In this document: positions 19,828 to 29,900 of the stretch, piece after piece
Position numbering within the stretch: position 1 is the first letter of the stretch
Layout of the letters: every line of letters begins with the position of its first letter
From: Acholoe squamosa
Taxonomy: Eukaryota; Annelida; Polychaeta; Phyllodocida; Polynoidae
Length of the DNA: 64,000 bases
Reading direction: 5' to 3'
NCBI GenBank assembly: GCA_949317995.1
Contig: OX439037.1
Coordinates: forward strand, 50,874,080-50,938,079
The notes under the pieces: model-generated
The model's input: the letters and a program-made list of their open reading frames with translations, nothing else
What the model was told of the DNA's origin: nothing
Database searches by the model: none
Translations under genes and position numbers: made by a program

Positions 19828-20565
19828 TCATCCCTGGTCCGCTGGACCCTCAAACTCAAGGCACCTAGGAGTAGCCTTGCTAAAATTAATACTGGAGCTC
19901 CTAGTAATGGGCGTCGAAAAATACTTATAATTCACTAATCTGTCTCCTGTCGTCCACCCCTTGCAGAGATTATCAGGCCGTCCCCCTGTATCGGCACTTA
20001 CTGTGTGCTCCTGAACCGCCGCCTGCTGCCCATCACTAGAAATATCAGCCCTGGTCTCCGACTCTGCCGCAGATGACTGATGCTCGTTCTCCACTCCCAA
20101 TACTGAGAATGGTTCAGAGGTATTGTCCACTACCACCGACTCTGCTGGTTCAGAATCAGCCGCCGTAGACAATTGTAGGCTAGACGTCCCCCCAGACTTG
20201 GGATCCCTTTGAGACGATGCCCACTCCTCCCCTGACCGAGCCACAGGGAATCCAATCTCTCTAGACACCTCCTCTCCAGGTAATAGCACCACTTGTGACC
20301 TGGGTCCTAATTGTACATGCACATGTGTGTGATCCGATCTAAGAGTGACACGTGATTGATCAGTTCCCGCCTCACTCACTCCGGATCTTCCACCCTGTCC
20401 CTCTGCTACACCACTATGTGCTATTGCCGCATCCCCAGGCAATGTGCGCGCTGCAGGTATGATAGTATAGACTTCCACACCCTCACTACTGTCAGTGTGT
20501 GGCGATGCCGCTGAGTCACATCCAGCGTCTGAGCTGTTAGGTATCGGGTACGGCGAGCCGCTCAT
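19828..20565 (-). CDS. N-terminal ORF ahead of gag, same frame as gag
   Basis: The first ATG is at 20565, 26 bases beyond the primer-binding site, giving about 245 residues. The composition is Ser/Thr/Glu/Gly-rich and looks disordered; no domain is recognised. The frame ends at a TGA (19830-19828) and then continues open for eight codons into the gag frame, so the product is either a separate leader protein or the N-terminus of a longer Gag read through or interrupted at that stop. Because the LTRs are nearly identical, long-term decay is not the obvious explanation. The alternative is a simple nonsense mutation. Confidence 0.7.
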   Translation of the reverse strand: MSGSPYPIPNSSDAGCDSAASPHTDSSEGVEVYTIIPAARTLPGDAAIAHSGVAEGQGGRSGVSEAGTDQSRVTLRSDHTHVHVQLGPRSQVVLLPGEEVSREIGFPVARSGEEWASSQRDPKSGGTSSLQLSTAADSEPAESVVVDNTSEPFSVLGVENEHQSSAAESETRADISSDGQQAAVQEHTVSADTGGRPDNLCKGWTTGDRLVNYKYFSTPITRSSSINFSKATPRCLEFEGPADQG

Positions 20566-20590
20566 CAGTACAATGATAAGCCCAACCACT

Positions 20591-20602
20591 AATTCTCCAC
20601 CA
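20591..20602 (-). promoter_or_regulatory. Primer-binding site of the giant element
   Basis: Two bases after the 5' LTR the minus strand reads TGGTGGAGAATT. TGG followed by an acceptor-stem complement is the expected start of a tRNA primer-binding site. The first ten bases are the same as in the primer site of the miniature element at 31828-31841. I cannot name the primer tRNA. Confidence 0.7.
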
Positions 20603-20604
20603 TC

Positions 20605-21325
20605 TGGGCTGTGTGGGTTGTGTTTATGTGTATATTAATGTAGTCTCATTTGTGTAGTTATTATCAGCTCACTCCACTGATCTCACGTATTGGGAAGACT
20701 AACTCTAGTGGTATGATGTTGGCCTAGCCCATTCTTTTAACCAACACCAAGACGCCGATACAAGTCACCATTTATTGTTCACACAGTATTCACAGTTACA
20801 GTTGTTTGGTAATTCCATTCAGGTCTATACAGCTTCAACGACATCAGTCTATTCACACAAGCAGTTCATGTTCCAACAATCCAGTGCTTCTAGAGAGGTA
20901 TAGGTGCCATAGAGATCCTGCTTAATCCGTTCTTACATTGGCTAAGTGTAATACTAGTTATTAAACAGCTTCATCCTCGTCTACTCCAGGAGTATGTGTT
21001 GCTTCCTCAACCGCTCTCACCATACTAACTCCTCACCTGTCTCTCACTAACCCATTACACCTCCCAGACGCTATGTACTTGGCTTACACGTATCTTTTCC
21101 CCCTACAGAATCCTCCTGACCAGATCTCGTCGACTCCATCGCCGTCTGCAGCATTCCACAGCTACCATAAACTCTAGCTACCATAAACCCTACACAGGAC
21201 TCCTATAGCACTCTCTCATATAGCATACAATAAATACATACATAACATAACATACAATAAATACATACATAAGTGTACCCTGTTATACCCGTTCATTATA
21301 ATTATTGGTTATTGATGACAAAACA
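20605..21325 (-). repeat. 5' LTR of the giant Ty3 element
   Basis: Read on the minus strand it begins TGTTTTGTCATCAATAACC and ends CACACAGCCCA. It is the upstream LTR because the primer-binding site and gag lie directly on its lower-coordinate side. It differs from the other LTR at two positions that I found: T for C in CAGACG(C/T)CATG... near 21070, and A for G in the duplicated CATACAATAAATAC tract near 21249. Confidence 0.93.
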
Positions 21326-21329
21326 ATAC

Positions 21330-22061
21330 CTTACTTAACAATTGAGATGGAGGAAAACACGTGCAATCCCTTTTCAGAAATTCATATTTGTGGAGAAATA
21401 TTTCTATTGAGCGACCCAATACATGCCAAACAGGGGTAAAATCGTTAGGCCCTATATAGGCCTACAATATCACTAAGGTAATGTGTTAGCTTTAAAAGTT
21501 TGCATCCTAGTATCTAACTTTTTTCAATTCTATTCAAAAGTGAAATCTGAGTATTGCAAAATGTTTGTCATCGCAAGCTACCCCTAATGATAAGTTACAC
21601 AATGTGAAAACTCCTATTATTATGCCAGTCCAACCAATTTTTTGCCAGTCCCTGGACTAGCGAGTTGGTCCAGCCCCCCTCCCCCCCAAAAAAACACCCT
21701 TTTTCGATCCATTCCTGCCGCAAGTCTCATTTTTTCACCAGTTGTCCAAAAAACAGATGGTATAAGGTGGTAAAAGAGCGAAATCTAGACCCTAAACAGT
21801 GCATGGGGGAGGGGGGGATTGGCTGTGGTGTCAGTCCTGAGTGCTGTGCTGTGTTTTATCGCCTTTCTGTGTTTTATTCTGTGTTTGAATCTGTCTGTGC
21901 TGCTGTCACTGCCATACACCACCATGCAGTATGCATGGTCAGAGGGAATTGCCACGCAGTTTTCAAATATTCCCATTTTCCAGCCAGATTGCTGCCCGTT
22001 CGATCTAAATTTCAGACGCTTTTGGGAAGGTTTCGCTTGATTATATAGGAATTGAACTTAC
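21330..22061. other. No feature recognised
   Basis: I see no gene, RNA or repeat boundary. There is a C/A-rich tract near 21677-21695. The overlapping open frames at 21665-22048 are mutual shadows without motifs. Confidence 0.4.
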
Positions 22062-22440
22062 TGTCCCTCCCTACACTGTAAAAAATGTGTGTTGAAATTA
22101 CACTGCCCCTCCCTACACTGTAAAAAATGTGTGTAGAAATTACTGCCCCTCCCTACACTGTAAAAATGTGTTGGAATTACACTGCCCCTCCCTACACTGT
22201 AAAAAATGTGTTGAAATTATACTGCCCCTCCCTACACTGTAAACAATGTGTGTTGAAATTACACTGCCCCTCCCTACACTGTAAAAAATGTGTGTTGAAA
22301 TTATACTGCCCCTCACTACACTGTAAAAAAATGTGTTCAAATTATACTCCCCCTCACAACACTGTAAAAAGTGTGTTGAAATTACACTGCCCCTCCATAC
22401 ACTGTAAAAACATGTTGAACTTACTGTCCCTCCCTACACA
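22062..22440. repeat. About 41-bp tandem repeat, nine copies
   Basis: The unit contains ACTGCCCCTCCCTACACTG followed by TAAAAAATGTGTGTTGAAATT and is repeated about nine times with small length changes (38-42 bp). Open frames across it merely translate the repeat. Confidence 0.9.
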
Positions 22441-23139
22441 TGCTGACCTCACCCCAGCTGCAATTGTTTTTGCTTTTTAAGATAGTGCTATAGGTTGCTA
22501 TGGTTGCTGTAGAATCCCAGGGGAGGGGATGCATGTGGGGCAAGTCTTTTTACAGCTCCACCTGTTGGTGGAATTGTGTGGGAATAGACATGCCTAAGGC
22601 TACTGATATTTACTTAATTCAAGGGAAATGAAAAAAGATTTTCAAAGGAAGATACACATTTGCATTGATACCTGGACAGTATTTGGGAGATGATGCACAT
22701 ATGCATTGCAAATATATAGATGCACATGCTGTGACAAGGTTGGTACCTGTACATACATATGTAGGGGCCGGCATCGTTGTATATATATTAGTGCGGTTCA
22801 TCCGAGAGACGTGCTCGTGTGGTACTCGTTCCTTCTATGCCAACCAGGTGTCGCTTCGCGATACCCGTTTGGTACAAGAGGGGGCAGCACCATGCCTCGC
22901 GTCCAGCTTCTACTAAGAAGCCGGACGATCCGCAGAATGGGACTGGACCTGGTCCAGTCAAGACGTATACCTGGCACAGAAAGTATGTGAATAAAAGGCC
23001 TACCCGAGCGGTAGGGGTGATCTGGGGCTTTGTCCAACCCGAATCTCTCGTGTTGTGTTGGTACCTTTAGTGATAAGCGAGCCAACGAGCCACCCAACAT
23101 TTAAGTCGATACGAAAAATTTTTTTTTTTTTTTTTTGAC

Positions 23140-24768
23140 ATGGATCAAAATCTACCCAAGATACACAAAGGTAAGTATCCACCTCCAGGAAGACCAATTG
23201 TCTCTGCAAATGGTTCACCAACTGAGAAATCATCAGCCTATGTTGATGCTTATCTCAAACCCCTGGTACCCCTGATCAAATCATACCTACGAGATACCAG
23301 ACACTTGTTACAGATCCTCAAAAAATTGGGACCTGTTCCAGGTAACTCTCTATTGGGAACACTGGATGTTACATCGTTGTATACCAATATACCAAATAGA
23401 GAAGGCCATATCGCAGTGGGTAGACACTTGATCAAACACCGGAAGGTAAATGCTAATGAACCTTCTAATCAGAGCCTCTGTCATTTACTCTGGCAAGTTC
23501 TAACCATGAATAATTTCGACTTTGATGGTAAACATTACCTTCAAATCGCTGGCACAGCAATGGGAACTAGAGTGGCTCCCACCTATGCCAATATATTCAT
23601 GGGAGAGTTTGAAGAAAAATACGTCTACACCTACCCAAAACAACCTTTGTTGTGGCTCAGGTTCATTGACGATGTCTTCTTCCTCTGGACTCATGGGCTT
23701 GATGAATACCAAAGATTTCTCTCCCATCTGAATACGGTACACTCCAGTATCAAATTCACGGGCGAGATCTCTGAGACCTCTGTCAACTTTCTGGACACCA
23801 CCATAAGTGTACATCTGGAGGGTTTGAAAACAGACCTCTATATCAAACCCACTGACTCCAACAACTACCTGAGGTTTGACTCGGCCCACCCGAGACACTG
23901 CCTAAGAGGTATCCCATATGGACAATTCCTAAGGATACGGAGGATTTGTTCAAATGACTCAGACTTCATAAAACATAGTATTATGAAGGGACGTCATTTT
24001 GTGAGACGAGGGTATGACCCTTGTCTCATACAATCTGCCTTCATGAGAGCTTGGGGTCAATCCAGGGACCTCCTCCTGGAACCCAAGACTACCAAGAAGG
24101 AGAAACACACCCAAATCCTGATCACAACTTTCTCCCCCGGGACCCAGTGCCTGGGAGACATTGTGAAAAAGAATTGGGACTTGCTTATCAGGTCCTACCA
24201 CACTAGGAAAATCCATGCCAAGGGTTTCATGACCGTGTACAAGAAACCCAGAAACATTGGATCCTATGTTGTCCGTGCCAAGTTACCGGCCCCTCCCAAG
24301 GAGGCACCAATAACAAGTAGCAATATCTGCAAAACCAAAGGTTGTGGATACTGCACCCGGATGAACGTCTCTGGCCAGATTCTGTGTGACACAACGGGTC
24401 GCACATACTCAGCCAAGATGAATGTATGTTGTAAAAGTTCCAATGTCATCTACTCTTTGGGCTGCAAACGTTGTGGCAAAAAGTATGTAGGCCAGACAAA
24501 GGGACCATTAATGGACCGGATACGGACACATTTCTACAACATAAGGAACAATGTGGTGACGAGCATCGTTGGCTCCCACTTCAATATGGCCTTCCATAAG
24601 AAATTGGATGATGTGGAGCTTACCATTGTAGACTTCATACATGCTCACCCCGACAGTGACAAGGCCACCTACCTACGGAATCTCATAGAGTTCAATTGGA
24701 TTCAGAGACTCCATTCCAATGCCCCAACTGGGTTAAATATAGCTGATGCCCCCTTTGGTGCTGGCTGA
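23140..24768 (+). CDS. Penelope reverse transcriptase with GIY-YIG endonuclease
   Basis: 542 codons from ATG 23140, though upstream coding sequence is lost. The N-terminus contains the PKIHK motif of Penelope RTs. The RT core includes LDVTSLYTNIP, GTAMGTRVAPTYAN and the catalytic FIDDVFF box, followed by the thumb with SVNFLDTTI. The C-terminal third has a Cys-rich linker (CKTKGCGYCTR) and a GIY-YIG nuclease (VIYSLGC...KYVGQT...RIRTH, with a distal FNWIQRLHS). Domain content and order are diagnostic of endonuclease-bearing Penelope elements. The ORF is intact from this start and parallels PLE2 at 48827-50219. Confidence 0.93.
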   Translation: MDQNLPKIHKGKYPPPGRPIVSANGSPTEKSSAYVDAYLKPLVPLIKSYLRDTRHLLQILKKLGPVPGNSLLGTLDVTSLYTNIPNREGHIAVGRHLIKHRKVNANEPSNQSLCHLLWQVLTMNNFDFDGKHYLQIAGTAMGTRVAPTYANIFMGEFEEKYVYTYPKQPLLWLRFIDDVFFLWTHGLDEYQRFLSHLNTVHSSIKFTGEISETSVNFLDTTISVHLEGLKTDLYIKPTDSNNYLRFDSAHPRHCLRGIPYGQFLRIRRICSNDSDFIKHSIMKGRHFVRRGYDPCLIQSAFMRAWGQSRDLLLEPKTTKKEKHTQILITTFSPGTQCLGDIVKKNWDLLIRSYHTRKIHAKGFMTVYKKPRNIGSYVVRAKLPAPPKEAPITSSNICKTKGCGYCTRMNVSGQILCDTTGRTYSAKMNVCCKSSNVIYSLGCKRCGKKYVGQTKGPLMDRIRTHFYNIRNNVVTSIVGSHFNMAFHKKLDDVELTIVDFIHAHPDSDKATYLRNLIEFNWIQRLHSNAPTGLNIADAPFGAG

Positions 24769-25202
24769 AAAATTGGGTCTTGGTATCTACTCCATCCCTC
24801 GCATTTGAGGATTGGAGGGGGCCCCACCCCCAAATGCACACCTCAGATCCTGGACCTAGCCTCGTCAAAAATTTTTTTTATTAAATTTTTCTGGGGTCCG
24901 AGAAATTTGGTGGTGGTGCCACTCTAAAAAGTATAAATCCTTGATTTATATTTTTTTAACGCGGAACGCTGTAATATGGGACCTAGTCTCGTATTAAATA
25001 CTAAATTTGTTAAAATTTCTCTAATTTTACAAATACATGAGCCTCTATGACTCTAAAACAATAGTGATTTTGTCTATCATGGATAACATAACACTTTGAG
25101 CTACCGTTTTTCCTATGAAATAATAAGTAACTCAAACCTCCAGACCCCCTTGGGGCCTGGGACCACTCTAGGCAATACATTTTGTCTAATCCAGCACAAA
25201 CA

Positions 25203-25409
25203 GATGCCTGATGATTCCCCACAGGAAGAAACTGCTCATAAATGAGGCCTAGATACAGTATCCATGCCCCAATCCATGGTTACCAGTAACCATGGCAGCT
25301 GTAACCACCTCCCCTTGGAGAGGTGTACACAAATAAGTGTTGCCTAGCAACAGTGTTCCGTATGACGTCATGCCCCCTGGGGCAAACCGTCATTCTGAGT
25401 GGTCGCATC
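25203..25409 (+). ncRNA. Hammerhead ribozyme of PLE1 with long stem III loop
   Basis: Stem I is GATGC (25203-25207) with GCATC (25405-25409). The core CTGATGA is at 25208-25214; stem II TTCC/GGAA at 25215-25227 has a 5-nt loop; GAAA is at 25228-25231. Stem III, ACTGCTC (25231-25237) with GAGTGGT (25397-25403), is seven pairs including two G-U. The cleavage triplet GTC ends at 25404. The stem III loop is 159 nt and contains its own perfect hairpin (CCATGGTTAC-CA-GTAACCATGG). All invariant core bases are present. Confidence 0.85.
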
Positions 25410-25473
25410 GTGCAAGCAGGTCGCTTCTCCCTAGCATCGTCCGAAATTATTTAAGTCGATACGAACCACTACA

Positions 25474-25700
25474 CATACATACACACATATATAGGTTACA
25501 TACATACGTTACATAGATATGTTACATATGTACGTACGTTACATATACATATGTTACATACGTTAGTTAGTTATATATGTACATTACGTATGTTAGTTAA
25601 GTATGTACATTACGTATGTTAGTTATGTACGTTACATACGCTAGTTACGTATGTTACGTTACATACGTGTATGTATGTATAGGTATCAACCTATGCATAT
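25474..25700. repeat. TACGT/TACAT-rich simple repeat
   Basis: Degenerate tandem ACATAC / GTTACGTA / GTTAGTTA motifs cover the interval just beyond the solo LTR. There is no coding capacity. Confidence 0.7.
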
Positions 25701-26995
25701 ATCAAATGCATGCATACAGCATGATGCATGCAATATGTTTGATGTGTGCATGGGGAAACTGCAGAGGGGCAGGGGTGTCACCTCTTGGGTACTCCCACAC
25801 ATGCAATACATCAATTCAGCGTAGAATGTATGACGTCGATATACGGCGATCGGCATTCTAGCAGGCAAAAAATGCATGTATTTGACAGATAAAATTGATT
25901 TTTCTCAGTCCTGGTAGTAAAAAAATGTCTAGCTGTTTCTGTTAAAGTCTAATAGGTAGAATAAAACAGAAACACCACTTCATGGACATACTCGTAGCCA
26001 TATGTCCACTGTAGGCCCACAAGTGGCATGAATAAAAGCTCTTTTTCTTAGGAGATGGCCATATATTCACTCTACTAACAATTAAAAATTCCTCTCCTTT
26101 AAACCAACGAATGATTTAAAAAAATATATAATGACAGTAAAGAATCTTAAATTGCCCATACACGACCCTATTACCATGATCCTTAGCCTATTGTCACAAG
26201 TCACACATACAATTTTAAAATCTATGATTGAAATTTTTTAAATCACCGCCAAAACCTGGCGGTAATGACTCAGGGCGGACCCTGAGCCAACCAGGAATTC
26301 CTGGTAAACCAGGAAGTGGCATCTCTGGTGAATCTACCCTACAGCATCTCATACCTCAAGACACAGTGTCTTGGGTGTGATGTCATTTAATTTTTTTTTC
26401 ATCTCAAGTTGGATACTTTGACGAGGTTTGACACATGAAATTATAGTGATATTATTCAGATTAGGGAGACTACAGGGTATTGGACATAGCCTCTTCACGG
26501 CATCCGTACTGCATTAGGTGCCCCCTTGAATTATGCTCCAAAGTCAGGGGAAAACCTCAGGGAGCTGTCACAGTATCTCACGTATAAGACCCACCCCATG
26601 TACGAAGCGCCCGGAGTTCAACTACCGTAAATCCTGGTGTGTAAGCCGCAGCTTATAGACCATTTCAGACTCTTGGCTTATATGTCTTTCTCATATTTTT
26701 ATTGTACAATACAATAAAACGGAGCAAAAAAAAAAAAAAAAAATGGCAGGGCATATAGATTTGTTCTGCACAGCACTACTAGATAATATAGAGAGAAACA
26801 CACGTTTCCAGTGATATTGAATACAGGTTTGGACAATCGGTATATGTTATACTGAGTAATTCACTTCACTATCCTAGATTTATTCAATTTGATACATTCT
26901 GGAACTTATTCAATCATCCATCCATACCATACTCAGACTTGTACTTTGTAGACAATGATGCAGCCATTTACAACATTCAGTCACTTTATCCATGA
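25701..26995. other. TFIP11 downstream region with repeat fragments
   Basis: No gene is seen. A fragment of the ACCGTAAAT...TAAGCCGC inverted-repeat type lies around 26600-26720. On the minus strand an AATAAA (26884-26879) 112 bp past the TFIP11 stop is a plausible polyadenylation signal for that gene. Confidence 0.5.
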
Positions 26996-29900
26996 TCACC
27001 GTGCTCTATCTATTATAGTCTGTAGTGACACAGGGATCCATGTGCCGTTATCCTGTTGCATGAAGATGACACCGCGGTCCACGACAATGTGCAGACGCCC
27101 AAACTGGTACACTTGTTTGGCCTCAAATGTCTTCCCGACCAGTGGCACAAAGATGATATTTTGTTCCTCTGCCTGAAGACACAGAGACATAATGTTGTAT
27201 TAAACACTGTCTAAGGTGCAGCCTTACTCCAACATAAGATTTACAAAGGATCGCCACCTGCGTCTATACTGTTTACAGTAATGCCAGCTATTTACATCTC
27301 TAACTTCATACTTATCTCAATCCTTTCTCCATAAATGATAGATGCTTACCTTTTTCTCAATGAGTTCCTTGAAACTTGTTGGTACACTGGAGGCCGAGGT
27401 TAAGCTGCGAGCACCGTGCTGCAGCAAAAAGAGTGTTAAGAAAATTGTTATTTCTAAACAAAACAGATGACCTAAAGTATGGTACTCTTTCTTGGGGTAT
27501 TTCTTTAGTTCAACTCATAGCTAAAGCTAATTATCGGTAATCATTTTCGAGGAGCAAATACAGTTTATATATCATTTCATTTGTATGTTAACCAAGACAA
27601 CCAACTGCCACTTTCAGACAAACGTATGCTCAGCTTCTACTAACAGTTTCTTTTCATTCGTATTTGACAATCTTACAAGCTTATCACGCTAATATACGTG
27701 AAACCATACCTCAAACTAGATCCCTGACTACGATCGTTGACCCCTTTTACCTTGGTTAATATTTTTTGTCCTCTTTAATCATCCTTTACACTTACTTCAT
27801 AGTCCATTTTCATCTCTCCGGGTGGGGCAGGAGGAGAGGGTGCCGCGGGTGGCATCTGATAGGAATAACCTGGGGCGCTGGTGTAGTCGGAGCGACGCTC
27901 TGTTGATGCCAGATAAGCCATGTTCTCTCGCACACCCGGCTGTGCTAACCTGGGGTTACTTGCAGCCCGATTCATTGAGTCTAGTGCCCGGTTTAATTGT
28001 TCTAGAATAGGGAAAGGATAAGATAGTTTCAGTATTCAATCAATCAGGAATCCTTGATATCCGTTATGTGCAAATCTATTTGTCTATTTACCTTTGATAG
28101 GGGGTTGTGAGCGGAGTGTCTCTGGTATCATTGACTTCCAGCCCGTATACCATTTTGTTACTTCGTCATAGTTGGGGTTGGACACGAGCCAGGAGATGAG
28201 CACCTGGTGCCAGCGGGGGAAAAATGACTTCTCCAATATGGCCACCATAGCTGGCATGGGCAGCACGTCCAGCCACGCCATCACCCAATTCCACGCATCT
28301 AGTAAATAAACAAATTCCACCACTTAGACATTGCAATATAAACAGTCACAAAGTACAGTGTATCTTCTGACAAGACTGTATCACAATTTGGGATTTGTGA
28401 AGTATTACCACAGAGCAAAGTTCAGTCATACGAGATTCAAGAGCATGTAGGTAATGTTTTCTTTTAACAAAGGAAGATAAATTTCTCACCTAGGTGTTGC
28501 TGGTGTGGATTGATTACAAGTTCCTGCATACACAACGCTAGTTTGGGTGCTATGTTTTTAACAAGGAATGCATCTGTATGGCCTTGCTTGAAGACCTTGA
28601 GCCATGGCTGAAGAATCATCTTGGCTGACGGGTCTGACGGGTGCCAGTTGGTCAGTGCATTGGCCAGCTTATGTCGTATCGGGCCATACAAGGGCTCCAG
28701 ACGCTCACCTGAAACACCAACGAAAGTTATATTTTAGATGAGAAGTAAATTAGGTCATGGAAGTGTGCCTGTTTTCTGGCATTTTATTTTTCATCCAATT
28801 GACCATTTCGATTATTACCCCAAGATTCTTAACTTCAAAAGGAAGAGAACAGCTAGGACAAACCAAGAATCATGTGATTATGCAATTTACATATGTGAAT
28901 AAATGCTGAGATCTCTAGCATGATGCATATCAAGTGTCAAGAGGGCACTCTTCCCAACCCCCACCCCCTGCTTCAAACCCATCCAACTGCACCCAGACCA
29001 TGCTACACTGTTGTCCCACTGTAATCAGGACGCATGACTTTAGACCACCTACTTAATGTAAATAACACAAGAGCCCACTTACCCATTAAAGGTAGCCATG
29101 GATGGAGCCAGGCATGGATGGGCATAGTGTCCGTAAGTGGGTTCCATGCATCAACTTCCGTCTGTAGGCGCGGCAGGATCTGTTCCAGGATATTGAAGAA
29201 CATCCACGTTGGCAGCAGTGACACCCATGCCTCCAGCAGCTCCACCAGCGGGTCACAGTTTCGAACAGACCATTTTGCACTGAAGTAAGGAAGTTTTGAT
29301 ATTAGAAATAAAATGGTATTGTTTCAGTGATCGACTTCAAAGAATATTGAAATTAAATGGAGGCCTGGGTCTCATTTGATGATTCAACATGATACGTATA
29401 CTTTCAGAGCGAGTAGCGTGGATGGCTTACGGTGGCTTACTTACTTTATAGTGTTTCTGATGTGTGGCATCCAGATCTCCCAGAGCAGCCTTTCATATGG
29501 ATCTGTGTGCTGTCCATCTTCACCAGCGCCAAAGCTGCGGTTTGAGCCTTCCAGTATTTGTTTCCACTCTGTGAGTAGCGCTAAGCAGTACGAGGGCCGC
29601 CGTAGTGGTTCCCAATCTTCAATCTCCTTCTTTAATAGTGGGAAGACCAGAGCCAAGCCGAGAGTGGCTAAATCATATATCTTATATTCCTCAGCATAAT
29701 CATCTTGTAGGTGTTTGAAGAGGTTGGCACATTCCTCCAGTGTGAGTGGATTTGCCGCTGTGCTATTCATTCGACTCTCACATTCTTCTATGATTGACAT
29801 GATATTCCTTAGTTTTTTTAGCTGTTTTTCTTCATAGTCGCAAAGCTCATCTACCTTTTCGCTCTCATGTTGCAAGTTTACTACTAGGTCGGACTCGTAT

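Larger units (their letters stand above)
3774..21325 (-). mobile_element. Giant Ty3/mdg4-type LTR retroelement with envelope and antisense gene (17.55 kb)
   Basis: Two 721-bp direct repeats (3774-4494 and 20605-21325) begin TG and end CA, differ at only two positions that I found, and are flanked by the same 4 bp (ATAC at 3770-3773 and 21326-21329). Reading on the minus strand the order is LTR, primer-binding site, N-terminal ORF, gag, zinc knuckle, pol (protease-RT-RNase H-integrase), four accessory ORFs, an opposite-strand spliced gene, an F-like envelope, polypurine-rich stretch, LTR. That is about twice the length of ordinary Ty3 elements. The near-identical LTRs imply recent insertion. 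A MITE interrupts the envelope, and several gene junctions contain in-frame stops or frame changes. Confidence 0.93.
23116..25448 (+). mobile_element. Penelope-like element PLE1, 5' truncated
   Basis: It is flanked by a 17-bp direct repeat ATTTAAGTCGATACGAA (23099-23115 and 25449-25465). It starts with an A-short/T-long run (about 18 T), then the RT/GIY-YIG ORF, a 680-bp 3' untranslated region and a hammerhead ribozyme whose cleavage site is 44 nt from the end. A full Penelope N-terminus is absent. Confidence 0.88.
22760..25473 (+). mobile_element. Solo LTR split by a Penelope-like element
   Basis: The left piece (22760-23115) begins TGTAGGGG and carries AATAAA near 22989. The right piece is only 8 bp and completes the LTR end ACGAACCACTACA (25461-25473). 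The outer flanks share a 4-bp duplication CATA. The reconstructed LTR is about 364 bp. The ends resemble those of the LTR at 47143-47557 (TGTAGGGG ... GAACCACTACA), so both belong to related Ty3-type families. Confidence 0.75.

Noticed and set aside
22140..22480. Cys/Tyr-rich repeat protein
   Set aside because: Translation of the 41-bp tandem array on both strands.
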